From Bdellovibrio sp. ZAP7 (lineage in GTDB: Bacteria; Bdellovibrionota_B; Oligoflexia; Oligoflexales; RGVZ01), in contig CAMDKS010000017.1 of the NCBI GenBank assembly GCA_945900755.1, positions 1 through 64,000 of the forward strand: 64,000 bases of DNA, in the 5' to 3' direction. A program made the position numbers and the translations under genes. Numbering within the stretch: position 1 is the stretch's first letter; each line of letters begins with the position of its first letter. Below are positions 9,164-18,671 of the stretch, piece by piece. The notes beneath the pieces were generated by a model. It searched no databases. It worked only from the letters and a program-made list of their open reading frames with translations, and had not been told where the DNA came from.

Positions 9164-11284
9164 ATGATTATCGGATTTAAATGCGGTGATGTATGTAAGA
9201 TTCTTGGCAAGTATTTTTTGTCCATAATATTTTTTAACGTCGCAATGGGCTCCTCGACGGCATTTGCCTTAGACTGCAAACAAGTCCGGTTGTTAACTCA
9301 ATACTATTTTAAGATGCATTTCGCATACAATGAGTTTAACGATGAGCTTAGCAAGCGTTCGCTCGACCTTTTTGTTAAGGCTTGGGACCCTGGAAAACTA
9401 TATTTTTTGCAAAGTGATATTGAGCGATTTGAGAAAGAATATTCAACGAATATAGACAATGCGGTGCTTGCAGCCGATTGTCACTTTATAGATGATATTG
9501 TTAGTACTTATAGTCAGAGGTTTACCGACCGTCAAAAAGGAATCGACGAATCCATTCTCGCTACGCATGATTTTAAAATCGATGAATACATGGAAGTCGA
9601 TCAAAAAAAGATGCCTTGGGCGAAAGCTGCAGATGAGCTCGCAGATCGATGGCGAAAGCGAGTTAAATTCCAAATTATGGGGGTTCGTGAAACCACCACG
9701 GACGAAAAAAAGATTCGCGATAAAATGAACAAGCGGATGGCCATTGTACGTAAACGGCACAGCGAGACCTCCAGTGATGAGGTTATGGGTATTTTTCTAA
9801 ATGCTTTTGCAAGTGCCCTAGATCCTCACAGTGACTATATGGGGCCTGATGAATTGGAAGACTTTCGAATCAATACCCGACTTTCATTAGAAGGCATTGG
9901 TGCAGTGCTTAGAAGTGAAGATGGATTTACCACCATTCAATCGCTTGTTCCAGGTGGGGCTGCTTCGCAAAGTGGTTTGATAAAAAAGAACGACAAAATT
10001 ATTGCAGTGGCCCAGGGTAAAGGTGTGCCAGTGGATGTTGTGGATATGGATTTGAGGGAGGTTGTAAAACTAATTCGGGGTCACCATGGAACCGAAGTCA
10101 AATTGACCATCACCCGTGACGATAAGGGGTTAAATACACAGCTCATTGTTCCTCTGAAACGCCAAAAGGTACAGTTGACGGATAAAGCTTCAAAATCACA
10201 AATAAAAACAGTGAAAGTTGGCTTGGGCGCTGGGGCAAAAGATATCAAGATCGGAGTTATTACGCTGCCGTCTTTTTACATGGATTTTGAGGGACGTCAA
10301 AACAAGGAAAAAAACTTTAAGAGTTCCTCTGCTGATATGCTCAGAGAAATAGAAGCCGTTAAAAAAGGTGGCGCGTCGGCAATTGTATTGGACCTTCGAA
10401 ATGATGGTGGCGGGTCCTTGGACGAGGCGGTCACAATTTCGGGTTTATTCATTAAAAATGGTCCTGTGGTTCAAATTAGAGATGGTGATGGCAGTAATAA
10501 AATTCTAGAAGACAAAGACCCATCCGTCGCTTGGAGTGGCCCGCTAGCGGTTATTGTTAATCGCCAGTCTGCCTCAGCAAGTGAAATTTTTGCAGGCGCC
10601 ATTCAAGACTATAATAGAGGTCTAATTATTGGCAATACCCATACCTTTGGAAAAGGTACGGTTCAAAACCTTAACGATATTAGTGATAAATTGGGGGCAA
10701 TAAAGGTCACGATTTCCAAGTTCTATCGTCCTTCAGGGTCAAGTACTCAGCTTCGAGGGGTTGAATCTGATATCGTTATTCCGGATATTTTAGATGAAGT
10801 TGAAATCGGTGAGAAATTTTATGATTATGCCCTGCCCTGGGAGAAAATAAAGAATTCGGATTTCAATAAGCTCGACGAAGTCGGACCATTTGTTAAAAAA
10901 CTTACTGAAGCCAGTGCTGCTCGTGTTCTCACGGACGAGATTTTCAAGCAAGTGCGAGAAGATGTAAAAACATACCAAGAAAAAATTCTGGAGCGATCTC
11001 GTTTTTCTCTGAAAGAGAAAACGGAAAAAGAAAAATTGGCCGAAAAAGAAAAATTAGAGGCCCGTGTCGGATATGCAAACCCTACTGACAGCGAAGCTGC
11101 GGATGAAAATGAGGATGTTCCACTTCTCGATGACGCCCAACTCCAGGAGTCCCTGAGAATTGCCGCGGACTATGTCGTCTTAAAGACCGGCGGAAGTTTG
11201 TTGTCGTCCACAATTCCTGAGGTGGATGCGGCCGCCAAGGCACGTCAATTGAAAAATAAAAAGGCAAAGACCAAGAAGAAGTAG
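9164..11284 (+). CDS. prc: tail-specific (S41) carboxy-terminal processing protease
   Basis: 706-aa periplasmic serine protease of the Prc/Tsp family. The start at ATG 9164 has GGGGAG 7 nt upstream. A signal peptide follows (hydrophobic YFLSIIFFNVAMG, likely cut after STAFA). Then come the N-terminal Tsp domain, a PDZ domain (about 220-310) and the S41 core. The catalytic residues are Ser471 in QSASASEIF and Lys497 in FGKGTVQ, aligned with E. coli Prc S452/K477. A charged coiled tail ends in a Lys-rich stretch. Prc trims C-termini of periplasmic and lipoprotein substrates, including cell-wall hydrolases. The gene appears monocistronic and converges on the hybrid kinase gene. Confidence 0.95.
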   Translation: MIIGFKCGDVCKILGKYFLSIIFFNVAMGSSTAFALDCKQVRLLTQYYFKMHFAYNEFNDELSKRSLDLFVKAWDPGKLYFLQSDIERFEKEYSTNIDNAVLAADCHFIDDIVSTYSQRFTDRQKGIDESILATHDFKIDEYMEVDQKKMPWAKAADELADRWRKRVKFQIMGVRETTTDEKKIRDKMNKRMAIVRKRHSETSSDEVMGIFLNAFASALDPHSDYMGPDELEDFRINTRLSLEGIGAVLRSEDGFTTIQSLVPGGAASQSGLIKKNDKIIAVAQGKGVPVDVVDMDLREVVKLIRGHHGTEVKLTITRDDKGLNTQLIVPLKRQKVQLTDKASKSQIKTVKVGLGAGAKDIKIGVITLPSFYMDFEGRQNKEKNFKSSSADMLREIEAVKKGGASAIVLDLRNDGGGSLDEAVTISGLFIKNGPVVQIRDGDGSNKILEDKDPSVAWSGPLAVIVNRQSASASEIFAGAIQDYNRGLIIGNTHTFGKGTVQNLNDISDKLGAIKVTISKFYRPSGSSTQLRGVESDIVIPDILDEVEIGEKFYDYALPWEKIKNSDFNKLDEVGPFVKKLTEASAARVLTDEIFKQVREDVKTYQEKILERSRFSLKEKTEKEKLAEKEKLEARVGYANPTDSEAADENEDVPLLDDAQLQESLRIAADYVVLKTGGSLLSSTIPEVDAAAKARQLKNKKAKTKKK

Positions 11285-11320
11285 CCCTAAAAATAGGTCT
11301 CGAGAAGCGACATCAAAAAT

Positions 11321-13771
11321 TTACGAAGCGTCTTTTAGGGGACTAACGGCGCTCAGCAATTTAAGTTGTGCGAGGTTTATAGCTTCGTTCACTTGCGACA
11401 TGGAAATTGGTTTTTCGTAGGCGGCTAAAAAACCAATTTCAAATAATTGCTTCTCGATTTCGGGATTAATGGAGCCGGTAATTGCGATCAAGTGTGGTGC
11501 GGGAAGTCCAGAGGCCTTAGCCTGTGCTAATATTCTTCGACAGGCCTCGATGCCGTCCATTTCTGGCATGACTAAATCTAGGAAAATAAGATGGTATTGA
11601 TCTGTCAAGGCGAGGTGCACCGCCTCAACGCCGCTGGACGCTAAAGCTGCTAAAAAACCCTGTGACCTGATCATTTTAAACAGTACCTTTTGACTGATTA
11701 AGTTGTCTTCGGCGATCAATATCTTTAGGTTTTGGTTTAGGAGCTTGTCATCAATTTGCTGAAAGGCTTCTTGAGAGGCAGCCGTTGGTACCTGAATGGT
11801 GAATTTGAAGTCGGATCCTGAATTGACGGCACTTGTGACACTGATTTCACCGTTCATAAGGCCTATAATTTGCTTCGAGATGGCGAGGCCAAGACCGGTG
11901 CCGCCAAATTTGCGAGTAACCGTAGCATCTGCTTGAGAGAAGGGCTGAAACATGTTTTTAAGCGCTTCAGCAGGGATGCCAATGCCATTGTCAATGACAT
12001 GAAATTCAATTTCAATACGTCCAGTGTATGTCGCCGATGGCCTAGCATCGACAACAATCCGAACACCTCCGAACGCCGTAAATTTAGTGGCATTACTGGT
12101 TAAGTTTACCAAAACCTGCTGGAGTCTGGTGTCGTCGCAATAGACAGATTCAGGAACACTTGGAGAAATATCGACGGCCATGGACAAACCTTTATTGGAT
12201 GCTACTGGGCCAAGGATTCGTACAACATTTTCGACCACTGTTCTAATGCTCATGGCAACAGGCGAGAGATCAAATTTTCCTGCCTCCACTTTCGAGAGAT
12301 CCAAAATATCGGAAATGACGCTTAGCAACTGCTTTCCTGAAATATCTATCGTTTTGATGAATTCAATTTGTGTGGCGTCAAGCTTTGTGCGCTTTAGGAG
12401 TGAGGTCATTCCTAGAACACCATTTAGCGGCGTGCGAATTTCGTGGCTCATATTGGCAAGAAATTCTGACTTTGACTTGTTTGCCGCCAGGGCCTCCTCG
12501 CGGGCGTTAACAAGGTCGGAAATATCTAGATTAGTTCCGACGATTCTAGAGGAGCGATCTGTGGCATCATGATATACTGCCGTTCCAGTGCAAAGTACCC
12601 AAATCCAGCCGTTTGTCTCGCTTTTGATGCGGTGGATGTTCTTTATTGAGGTTACTTCTCCTTTGCTTAATGCGCTCAGTTCAGAATGAAAACGAAGTTT
12701 GTCTTCTGCGTGAATTCGGTCGCTCCAAAATGAGAACGTTGGTGAAATGCGCCCAGTTGCTATGCCAAGCATTTCACCCCAGCGATCGTTATAAGAGGCA
12801 GAATTTTCTGCGAGGTCGATCTCCCAAGACCCAAGTTGGTTGGCCTGCATTAGAAATTGAAGGCGTTCGGCAAGGTCCCGCTGATGTGATTCGCTCTCTC
12901 TGAGGGTCGTCTCGCGAGTTTGCAAATCGGCAATGAGCTGCTGCAAACGTTGCTCTCGATGCGCAATAAATCTAGTTACGGTGCCGATTTCATTTTCTCG
13001 TCCGGTTCGTGCGACCATCAGTGATCGTGGGCTTAACGATTCTTCTATGCGTTGATCTTCAGGAAGAAGCAGAATCGCTTTCCCCAGTTTGTTGAGCGGA
13101 CGAATGACTAGGCGATTTAGGAGATTCATGATGATGTAATTCAGGACGGCAATTTTTATAAAATTAAAGAGTAAAATGCTGAAAAAAGTCTGGGTCAAAT
13201 TTTCCAGAATTGGCTTTTCCGTAAAGGTGATTTTCATTCGCCCAAGAACCTTTGCCCTGTTGCGCGTGTTTTGGATGATGCTTGATCTCTCGATCTGATA
13301 TGAATTGTCCGCATTTTTCATGTTGGTGTAGTGAAGCTTATCAAACTCGTCCCAAATGCTCAGCGATAGTATATCATTGCTTGATAGCAATTGATCTCCG
13401 ATGACTTTAAGTGCATCGTCATTAAAATTCCAGAGGGCAATGGCCACGGACGGGCGAGTCGTGCGTTCTATTTCACTGATTCTTGTTTCAAGCTGTTTAG
13501 AATCTATCCGATACTCTATCCAAGCCTGAACAAGGGTAAAAAACACGACGAGAATTATGCTTGCGATGAGCATGGTTTGGCGAATTGACGATGCGATGTT
13601 TTTTATATTTTTGCGGTGTTTTTTGTTTTCGTTGTCCACGTAATTTTCCAGCATCGATGGGGGCCTGTATATATTGCGATATTGTTCTAGGCTTGTCGGA
13701 ATGCGGCTCTGAAACTTTAGGTCAGGGGTTTTTTGTGCTTTTTGTTCGGACTTACTGCGGTTGGCGGCCAC
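11321..13771 (-). CDS. membrane-bound hybrid histidine kinase (PAS-HisKA-HATPase-REC)
   Basis: 816 aa. Transmembrane segments lie at about 66-86 and 193-215 and flank a roughly 105-residue periplasmic sensor. A HAMP-like linker and coiled coil follow (about 218-300), then a PAS domain (about 303-420, NQLGSWEIDL) with PAC. HisKA has the phospho-acceptor His443 in NMSHEIRTPLNG. The HATPase N, G1 and G2 boxes are intact (DNGIGIP, GTGLGLA). The C-terminal receiver has acidic residues AED and phospho-acceptor Asp732 (LDLVMPEMDG). There is no HPt domain, so output needs a separate HPt such as that at 37493. The GTG start has only a weak ribosome site. A lone receiver gene is divergent next door and may be its partner. 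Ligand unknown. Confidence 0.9.
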   Translation of the reverse strand: MAANRSKSEQKAQKTPDLKFQSRIPTSLEQYRNIYRPPSMLENYVDNENKKHRKNIKNIASSIRQTMLIASIILVVFFTLVQAWIEYRIDSKQLETRISEIERTTRPSVAIALWNFNDDALKVIGDQLLSSNDILSLSIWDEFDKLHYTNMKNADNSYQIERSSIIQNTRNRAKVLGRMKITFTEKPILENLTQTFFSILLFNFIKIAVLNYIIMNLLNRLVIRPLNKLGKAILLLPEDQRIEESLSPRSLMVARTGRENEIGTVTRFIAHREQRLQQLIADLQTRETTLRESESHQRDLAERLQFLMQANQLGSWEIDLAENSASYNDRWGEMLGIATGRISPTFSFWSDRIHAEDKLRFHSELSALSKGEVTSIKNIHRIKSETNGWIWVLCTGTAVYHDATDRSSRIVGTNLDISDLVNAREEALAANKSKSEFLANMSHEIRTPLNGVLGMTSLLKRTKLDATQIEFIKTIDISGKQLLSVISDILDLSKVEAGKFDLSPVAMSIRTVVENVVRILGPVASNKGLSMAVDISPSVPESVYCDDTRLQQVLVNLTSNATKFTAFGGVRIVVDARPSATYTGRIEIEFHVIDNGIGIPAEALKNMFQPFSQADATVTRKFGGTGLGLAISKQIIGLMNGEISVTSAVNSGSDFKFTIQVPTAASQEAFQQIDDKLLNQNLKILIAEDNLISQKVLFKMIRSQGFLAALASSGVEAVHLALTDQYHLIFLDLVMPEMDGIEACRRILAQAKASGLPAPHLIAITGSINPEIEKQLFEIGFLAAYEKPISMSQVNEAINLAQLKLLSAVSPLKDAS

Positions 13772-13892
13772 TCAATACCCAGATGATGAACATTTTGGTT
13801 TTTTTTGATATACTTGTGATTTCTAATACGGAAAATCGTGATACTTGCATGAATGGAAAAATGTCGAAATTGATGGACACTGGGAGGGTTAA

Positions 13893-14270
13893 GTGGCTGG
13901 AGAATACATTTTAGTCGTCGATGACAATGACGTTAATTGTTTGGTCGCCGATAGTATGCTTAAAATACTTGGCTACAGTACGGTGATTGCCAAAAGCGGT
14001 TCGGAGGCTCTTAAGTCAGTGATTACGCAAAAGTTCGACCTTATTTTGATGGATTGGCAAATGCCAGAAATGAACGGATTCGACACGGCGACGGCCATTT
14101 GGAATGGCACTTCGCCGAATAATAAAACTAATATGATCGCCGTTACAGCCAGCGCCTTTAGCGAGGATCAAGCGGCTTGCCTGAAGCATGGCTTTAAGGC
14201 GATATTGACCAAACCCTATGATGTAGACCAACTTAGCGATTTGGTTGTGAAATTTTTAGGTGTTCACTAA
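13893..14270 (+). CDS. single-domain response regulator
   Basis: 125-aa CheY-like receiver with nothing after it. Acidic pair DD at 10-11, phospho-acceptor Asp54 (LILMDWQMPEMNG), switch Thr near 86 (AVTASAF) and conserved Lys near 108 (LTKPYD) are all present, so it should be phosphorylatable. The GTG start at 13893 has GGGAGGG 4 nt upstream. It starts 122 bp from the divergent hybrid kinase gene, which suggests that it works with that kinase. The sequence is of the hybrid-kinase REC type rather than chemotaxis CheY. Its stop codon overlaps that of the convergent TPR gene by 4 nt. Confidence 0.9.
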   Translation: MAGEYILVVDDNDVNCLVADSMLKILGYSTVIAKSGSEALKSVITQKFDLILMDWQMPEMNGFDTATAIWNGTSPNNKTNMIAVTASAFSEDQAACLKHGFKAILTKPYDVDQLSDLVVKFLGVH

Positions 14271-15145
14271 AGATTCTTCTTGGCTTGGATTCTAGCCTTT
14301 TCTAGGTCTATCTTTGTGGAGGCTATACGGTCCTCCAAAAAGTCTATCCCTGAGTCTCCTTTGACAAGGGCTTGGCTTAGGGCATCTTCGGCCATGGTGA
14401 GTGCTTCACTCCAGGAGGTAATGGCAAGTTGTATTTGGCCAGCACTTAAAGCCGCCATTGCGAGTTGGTGAAGCGCATCCTCACGAATATCCACGATCTT
14501 GGTTGCATTTTTTAGCCAGGAGATGGCAGCTTTTGGGTCTGTCGAAGCCAGCATTCGCCCATACAAAAACTGGAGCTCGGTCGCGTCAGGATCTTGCTGG
14601 ATTTTAAGATTGAGAAATGCCAGGCCCTGCTCAAAAGCCCCGAGTTCTCCGTAGACAAGTTCCAGCTCATTGAGAGCCGCACGATAATTTGGATTGATGT
14701 CGATTATTTTCTCGAGGGCTGTTCGTGCTTTTACGGGGTCCTTGAGGTCTAAGGAGTAGGCCATTGCAAGCTCCATCAGCACTTCGGTATTGTTGGGCTC
14801 TAGCGCCGAAAGTTCCTCTAAAAGAGCAACTCCGTCTGTAGTCAATCCTCGATCAATGAGCGAGAGCGCTTCGCTGATTGTGGGGGGCAACGCCGTGCGA
14901 GATTTAGCAAACGTAGCGGATGTGGTCGGCGGTTGCTTAGTCTCTAAAGCCGCGGCCCCGGCCGGAGAGGGATTCGTTGACATTGCAGCTGGAGCGACGT
15001 TTGTCTGGGTTTGCTGCTCTCTCAAGGTCTGGACAGTAGGTTCACTGGACTCTTTTGGATTTGTGGCGATATGTTTATACCAGCCCCACCCTAAGGCCAG
15101 TACAGCGAGGAACGTAATGGCTTGCCCACGTTTTGACTTATCCAA
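14267..15145 (-). CDS. membrane-anchored TPR protein
   Basis: 292 aa. An N-terminal signal anchor (residues 10-23, ITFLAVLALGWGWY) is followed by a low-complexity Pro/Ala/Thr linker (about 30-85). At least four tetratricopeptide-like helical pairs follow between about 90 and 245, for example EALSLIDRGLTTDGVALLEELSALEPNN and AALEKIIDINPNY-type repeats. The likely role is protein-protein scaffolding in the periplasm. The start overlaps the end of mtnP by 8 nt, so it is probably translationally coupled in the ndk-tex-mtnP run. Specific partner unknown. Confidence 0.75.
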   Translation of the reverse strand: MDKSKRGQAITFLAVLALGWGWYKHIATNPKESSEPTVQTLREQQTQTNVAPAAMSTNPSPAGAAALETKQPPTTSATFAKSRTALPPTISEALSLIDRGLTTDGVALLEELSALEPNNTEVLMELAMAYSLDLKDPVKARTALEKIIDINPNYRAALNELELVYGELGAFEQGLAFLNLKIQQDPDATELQFLYGRMLASTDPKAAISWLKNATKIVDIREDALHQLAMAALSAGQIQLAITSWSEALTMAEDALSQALVKGDSGIDFLEDRIASTKIDLEKARIQAKKNL

Positions 15146-16034
15146 TATAGGGACCCCAAAGTAGTTGAACCTTTTTGCGGGTATTCTCGGGAATTTTTGT
15201 AATGTCAGTCATGATCGCATATTTTGCCGCGGAAAGATTTTCTGAACTGGAGGTGGAAGGCATCAGGCTAGCGACTCGTTTAATAATATTATTTGCGAGG
15301 CTTGCATTCGCTTTTACCACCGCAATAACGGCAGCAACCGAAACGTCCTCCTCGCTTTCGTGCCAACAATCATAGTCGGTAGCAAGGGCAAGCATCCCAT
15401 AACACATTTCAGCTTCGCGAGCTAGTTTAGCCTCAGGAATTGCGGTCATTCCAATCACGCAGGGCTCTAACGTCTTGCGGTAGAACTGACTCTCGGCACG
15501 CGTTGAAAAGGCGGGGCCTTCCATGCACACATAGGTTCCGCCATCGTGGACAGTCGCTTTTTCCATTTTGCATCCGGCCAAGATTATAGCGCGCATTTCA
15601 TTACAAAATGGATCGCCAAACATAACGTGACCAGCAATCCCTTCCCCAAAAAAGGTATTGGCTCGCCCACCACGGGTGCGGTCAAATAGTTGATCTGGAA
15701 CCACCATATTGCCGGGTTTGATATTGTCTTTCATGATGCCAACGGCACTAACGGCCAAGACATGCGTCACGCCAAGTTGTTTAAGGGCATGGATGTTAGC
15801 GCGGTAATTGACTTCACTTGGCAAATAGCGATGCCCCTTGCCGTGACGAGGTAAGAAATAGACGGAACGACCCTCAATATTGGCCTCCATAACGCTGTCA
15901 GACGGCTCGCCAAACGGTGTTGCAAGATTATGCTCGCGGACATACTCTACGCCGTCCATTTTGTAAACGCCGCTGCCCCCGATGACTCCAAGGACTACTT
16001 TTTTGGAGTTTATGTTAGAAGGCGACTGACTCAT
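15138..16034 (-). CDS. mtnP: S-methyl-5'-thioadenosine phosphorylase
   Basis: 298-aa purine nucleoside phosphorylase-fold enzyme. It cleaves methylthioadenosine with phosphate to adenine and 5-methylthioribose-1-phosphate in methionine salvage. Motifs visible: GGSGVY near the N-terminus, PRHGKGHRYLPSEVNYRAN, the substrate loop EGPAFSTRAES, and MTAIPEAKLAREAEMCY followed by ATDYDCWHE. The last is typical of MTAP rather than PNP of the guanosine/inosine type. Length is normal. It is transcribed with tex upstream (64-bp gap) and the TPR gene downstream (8-bp overlap). No other methionine-salvage genes lie in the window. Confidence 0.93.
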   Translation of the reverse strand: MSQSPSNINSKKVVLGVIGGSGVYKMDGVEYVREHNLATPFGEPSDSVMEANIEGRSVYFLPRHGKGHRYLPSEVNYRANIHALKQLGVTHVLAVSAVGIMKDNIKPGNMVVPDQLFDRTRGGRANTFFGEGIAGHVMFGDPFCNEMRAIILAGCKMEKATVHDGGTYVCMEGPAFSTRAESQFYRKTLEPCVIGMTAIPEAKLAREAEMCYGMLALATDYDCWHESEEDVSVAAVIAVVKANASLANNIIKRVASLMPSTSSSENLSAAKYAIMTDITKIPENTRKKVQLLWGPYIG

Positions 16035-16098
16035 GGAGTTCTCCCAATTCTGAATTTTTTGTTAAAGCAAAACGATGTTCGGCACCTAAAAACGTGCC

Positions 16099-18555
16099 TT
16101 ATCGTCGGCCAAATTTTGATAAAAGGTCGTTCATATCGTGATTCTTTTCAGGCACCTTTGGCATGGCTTTGGGCGTTGTGCGAGTGGCGGCTGCTTGGGC
16201 AGGTTGAGCGGCGCGGCTGCTGGTTGCCCCAGCGGTCGCCCCATTAGATGCGCCTGCCATACTTCGAGGTTGAGATTTAGCCGACAAGCTAATGCGGCGT
16301 TTTATTTTGTCACAGTCGAGGACGCGTACACTGAGCACGTCGCCAACAGCGACAACGGTCGATGGGTCGGTGACAAACTGATCAGACAATTCTGAAATGT
16401 GAATAAGACCGTCTTGATGCACGCCAATATCGACAAAGGCACCGAAGTTGGTCACGTTGGTCACGGTACCTTGCAGAACCATGCCTTGTCGAAGATCATC
16501 GATCTCGGAAACGTCGTCAGAATAGACCAATCGAATTCCCTCTTCTCGGGGATCGCGGCCTGGTTTTATCAACTCTGCAGCAATGTCGCGAAGAGTCGGT
16601 AATCCAAGGGATTCGCTCACATATTTTTCGAGGGGAATGGCATCAACAGCCGTGCGTTTTCCGACCAAATCAAAAATACTGGAGCCGACATCTTTGGCGA
16701 TCTGCTCGACAATCGAATATCGTTCTGGATGGACGCCCGAATTATCAAGTGGGTTTTTTGACTCAGGCACACGTAAGAATCCTGCGGCCTGTTCGAAGGC
16801 TTTTGGACCAAATCCTGGGACCTTGTTGACGTCAGCTCGGGACAAAAATTGTCCATTTTTATCACGGTGGGTCACGATCGCTTTTGCTAGTGCACTACCA
16901 ATTCCCGAAACATAGCCGAGCAGTTTATAGGAAGCCGTATTGATATTGACGCCGACCTTGTTTACACAGGACTCAACAACTTCTTCTAGAGAAAGCTTTA
17001 GTTTGGTGACATTAACGTCGTGTTGATATTGGCCGACTCCAATAGAACGCGGGTCAATTTTTACGAGTTCCGCCAGTGGATCTTGAAGGCGCCGAGCTAT
17101 TGAAATAGCGGAACGAATCGTAGCATCAAGATCCGGAAATTCTTCCCGCGCGATTTCATCTGCGGAATAGACGGAGGCGCCAGACTCATTGACGATCAAG
17201 CGTTTGACGTCCGTGAAGTTTCCTTCCTTCAGTACTTGGCGAATGATACGATCGATTTCGCGAGATCCCGTGCCGTTACCGATCGCGATGTACTCAACCT
17301 TGTGCGCCCGAAGCGTATTGGCTAAAATTTCTTTGGTTTGGCGAGTTTTTGGAGAGTCGACTGTCTCGCTTGGCTTGAAGTCAGGGTAGACAGTGGTGTG
17401 AAATAGGACAGATCCCGTTTCGCTAATGACCGAGATTTTGGAACCCGTCCTAATCCCAGGATCCACTCCCATGACTACTTTTTGGGGGATGGGGGGCAAT
17501 AGTAATAAGTTCTCAAGGTTCTTGGTGAAAACTCGGATGGAGTCATTTTCAGCTCGATTCTTAAGTTCAATGCGTAGCTCGGTTTCTATCGACGGGGCTA
17601 ATAGGCGACGATTGCAGTCGTCGGTGACTTGGGTCATCCAGGCGCGAACCGCTGGCGTGATGCTGGACGTGCCAATAACAGCCGACGTAAGATCCTCCAG
17701 AATTTTGGCAGTGTCCACTTCGATGCCGACTCGCAGAACTTTTTCGGCCTCACCGCGGCGAACAGCCATGATTCTATGACTAGGACAAGTTTTGATAGAT
17801 TCGCGGAAATCAAAATAGTTTTCGTACTTGTGAGCCTCGCCTTTTTTACCTTTTCCTGCCAGTTTGCTATTGAGTTCGTCTTCCTCAGATTTTCCCGCAG
17901 CGGCATCGGCCGCATCAGATTTTTTGGCGACCAGTACTCCAGTTTGACCCGATGTTTCACGAACCATTTTTCTGAATTCGGCCGTTTCACTGACCCGTTC
18001 AGCTAAGATGTCGCCAGCACCCAAAAGTGCTGCTTCCGCTGTTGGCACTTTCAGCGACGCATCAATGGTGGTGTCGGCAAGGTTGACGTAGGCAGCGGCC
18101 AGTGTCGTTAAGTCATTGAGCGAAGCACGTTGCGCCAAAATGGCTTCGAGCAAAGGCTCAAGGCCTTTTTCTCGGGCGATTTGCGCTTTGGTACGCCGTT
18201 TTGGTTTGAAGGGGAGGTAAAGGTCTTCAAGTTCTTGCTTAGTTGTGCAAGCGGTGAACTTCTTTTTTAATTCAGGAAATTTGCCTGCGTAAAGAGGACT
18301 TTTTTGGCAAAACTCAGCCACAACTTTAAGATATTTTTCTTTGTTGGTCTCTAGTTCTACGAGATAATTGTAGCGGTCCCGAAGGTCCCGGATTTGGACC
18401 TCGTCCATGGAGTTGGTCATTTCTTTTCGGTAACGGGCAATAAAGGGTATGGTGCATTCTTCGTCGACAAGGAGCTTGATGGTGTTGTTCACCTGATGGG
18501 CTTGGAGTTTAAGCTCTGAGGATAGCTGCTTAAGAATTTCGATCATATTTTCCAT
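16099..18555 (-). CDS. tex: Tex-family RNA-binding transcription accessory protein
   Basis: 818 aa, slightly longer than the usual 720-780. Domain order is canonical: an N-terminal helical Tex domain, a YqgF/RNase H-like fold (VVMGVDPGIRTGSK), helix-hairpin-helix repeats (GIGSALAKAIV, VPGFGPKAFEQAAGFLRV), and an S1 RNA-binding domain (about 690-765, VLQGTVTNVTNFGAFVDIGVHQDGLIH in outline). An Ala-rich C-terminal tail follows. An insertion of about 35 charged/Ala residues sits near 210-245 (KKSDAADAAAGKSEEDE), which explains the extra length. It associates with nucleic acid and RNA polymerase; its precise role is uncertain even in well-studied bacteria. It lies downstream of ndk across a gap that can form alternative hairpins. 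Confidence 0.95.
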   Translation of the reverse strand: MENMIEILKQLSSELKLQAHQVNNTIKLLVDEECTIPFIARYRKEMTNSMDEVQIRDLRDRYNYLVELETNKEKYLKVVAEFCQKSPLYAGKFPELKKKFTACTTKQELEDLYLPFKPKRRTKAQIAREKGLEPLLEAILAQRASLNDLTTLAAAYVNLADTTIDASLKVPTAEAALLGAGDILAERVSETAEFRKMVRETSGQTGVLVAKKSDAADAAAGKSEEDELNSKLAGKGKKGEAHKYENYFDFRESIKTCPSHRIMAVRRGEAEKVLRVGIEVDTAKILEDLTSAVIGTSSITPAVRAWMTQVTDDCNRRLLAPSIETELRIELKNRAENDSIRVFTKNLENLLLLPPIPQKVVMGVDPGIRTGSKISVISETGSVLFHTTVYPDFKPSETVDSPKTRQTKEILANTLRAHKVEYIAIGNGTGSREIDRIIRQVLKEGNFTDVKRLIVNESGASVYSADEIAREEFPDLDATIRSAISIARRLQDPLAELVKIDPRSIGVGQYQHDVNVTKLKLSLEEVVESCVNKVGVNINTASYKLLGYVSGIGSALAKAIVTHRDKNGQFLSRADVNKVPGFGPKAFEQAAGFLRVPESKNPLDNSGVHPERYSIVEQIAKDVGSSIFDLVGKRTAVDAIPLEKYVSESLGLPTLRDIAAELIKPGRDPREEGIRLVYSDDVSEIDDLRQGMVLQGTVTNVTNFGAFVDIGVHQDGLIHISELSDQFVTDPSTVVAVGDVLSVRVLDCDKIKRRISLSAKSQPRSMAGASNGATAGATSSRAAQPAQAAATRTTPKAMPKVPEKNHDMNDLLSKFGRR

Positions 18556-18611
18556 GAAATAAGTACCCCATTTTCATCCGTGAAAAGATTCTAGATTTAG
18601 AGTTCAGAGTT

Positions 18612-18671
18612 GAGTGTGGACAGGCAAGAAATATTGCTAATCCACACTCGCACTCGGTAGCTGTGGATTAG
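18612..18671 (-). terminator. overlapping alternative stem-loops between ndk and tex
   Basis: Three complementary segments: A GAGTGTGGA (18612-18620), B CTAATCCACACTC (18637-18649) and C TGTGGATTAG (18662-18671). B can pair with C over 10 bp or with A over 9 bp, but not both, because TCCACA is shared. C contains the ndk stop codon. A T6 tract at 18674-18679 would make B:C a plus-strand terminator. On the minus strand the U-tract is poor, so here it may be an attenuator or an mRNA-end stabiliser rather than a plain terminator. Confidence 0.5.

Noticed and set aside
11285-11340. CCCTAAAA/TTTTAGGG pairing as a prc terminator
   Set aside because: The arms are 40 bases apart, one lies inside the hybrid kinase coding end, and no T tract follows.
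12180-12572. 130-codon plus-strand frame inside the hybrid kinase
   Set aside because: Lies wholly opposite intact HisKA/PAS coding sequence and has no ribosome site or recognised motif.
13585-13914. Plus-strand Cys/Phe-rich frame upstream of the lone receiver
   Set aside because: Overlaps the start of the hybrid kinase on the other strand and the receiver's own start; no coding features.
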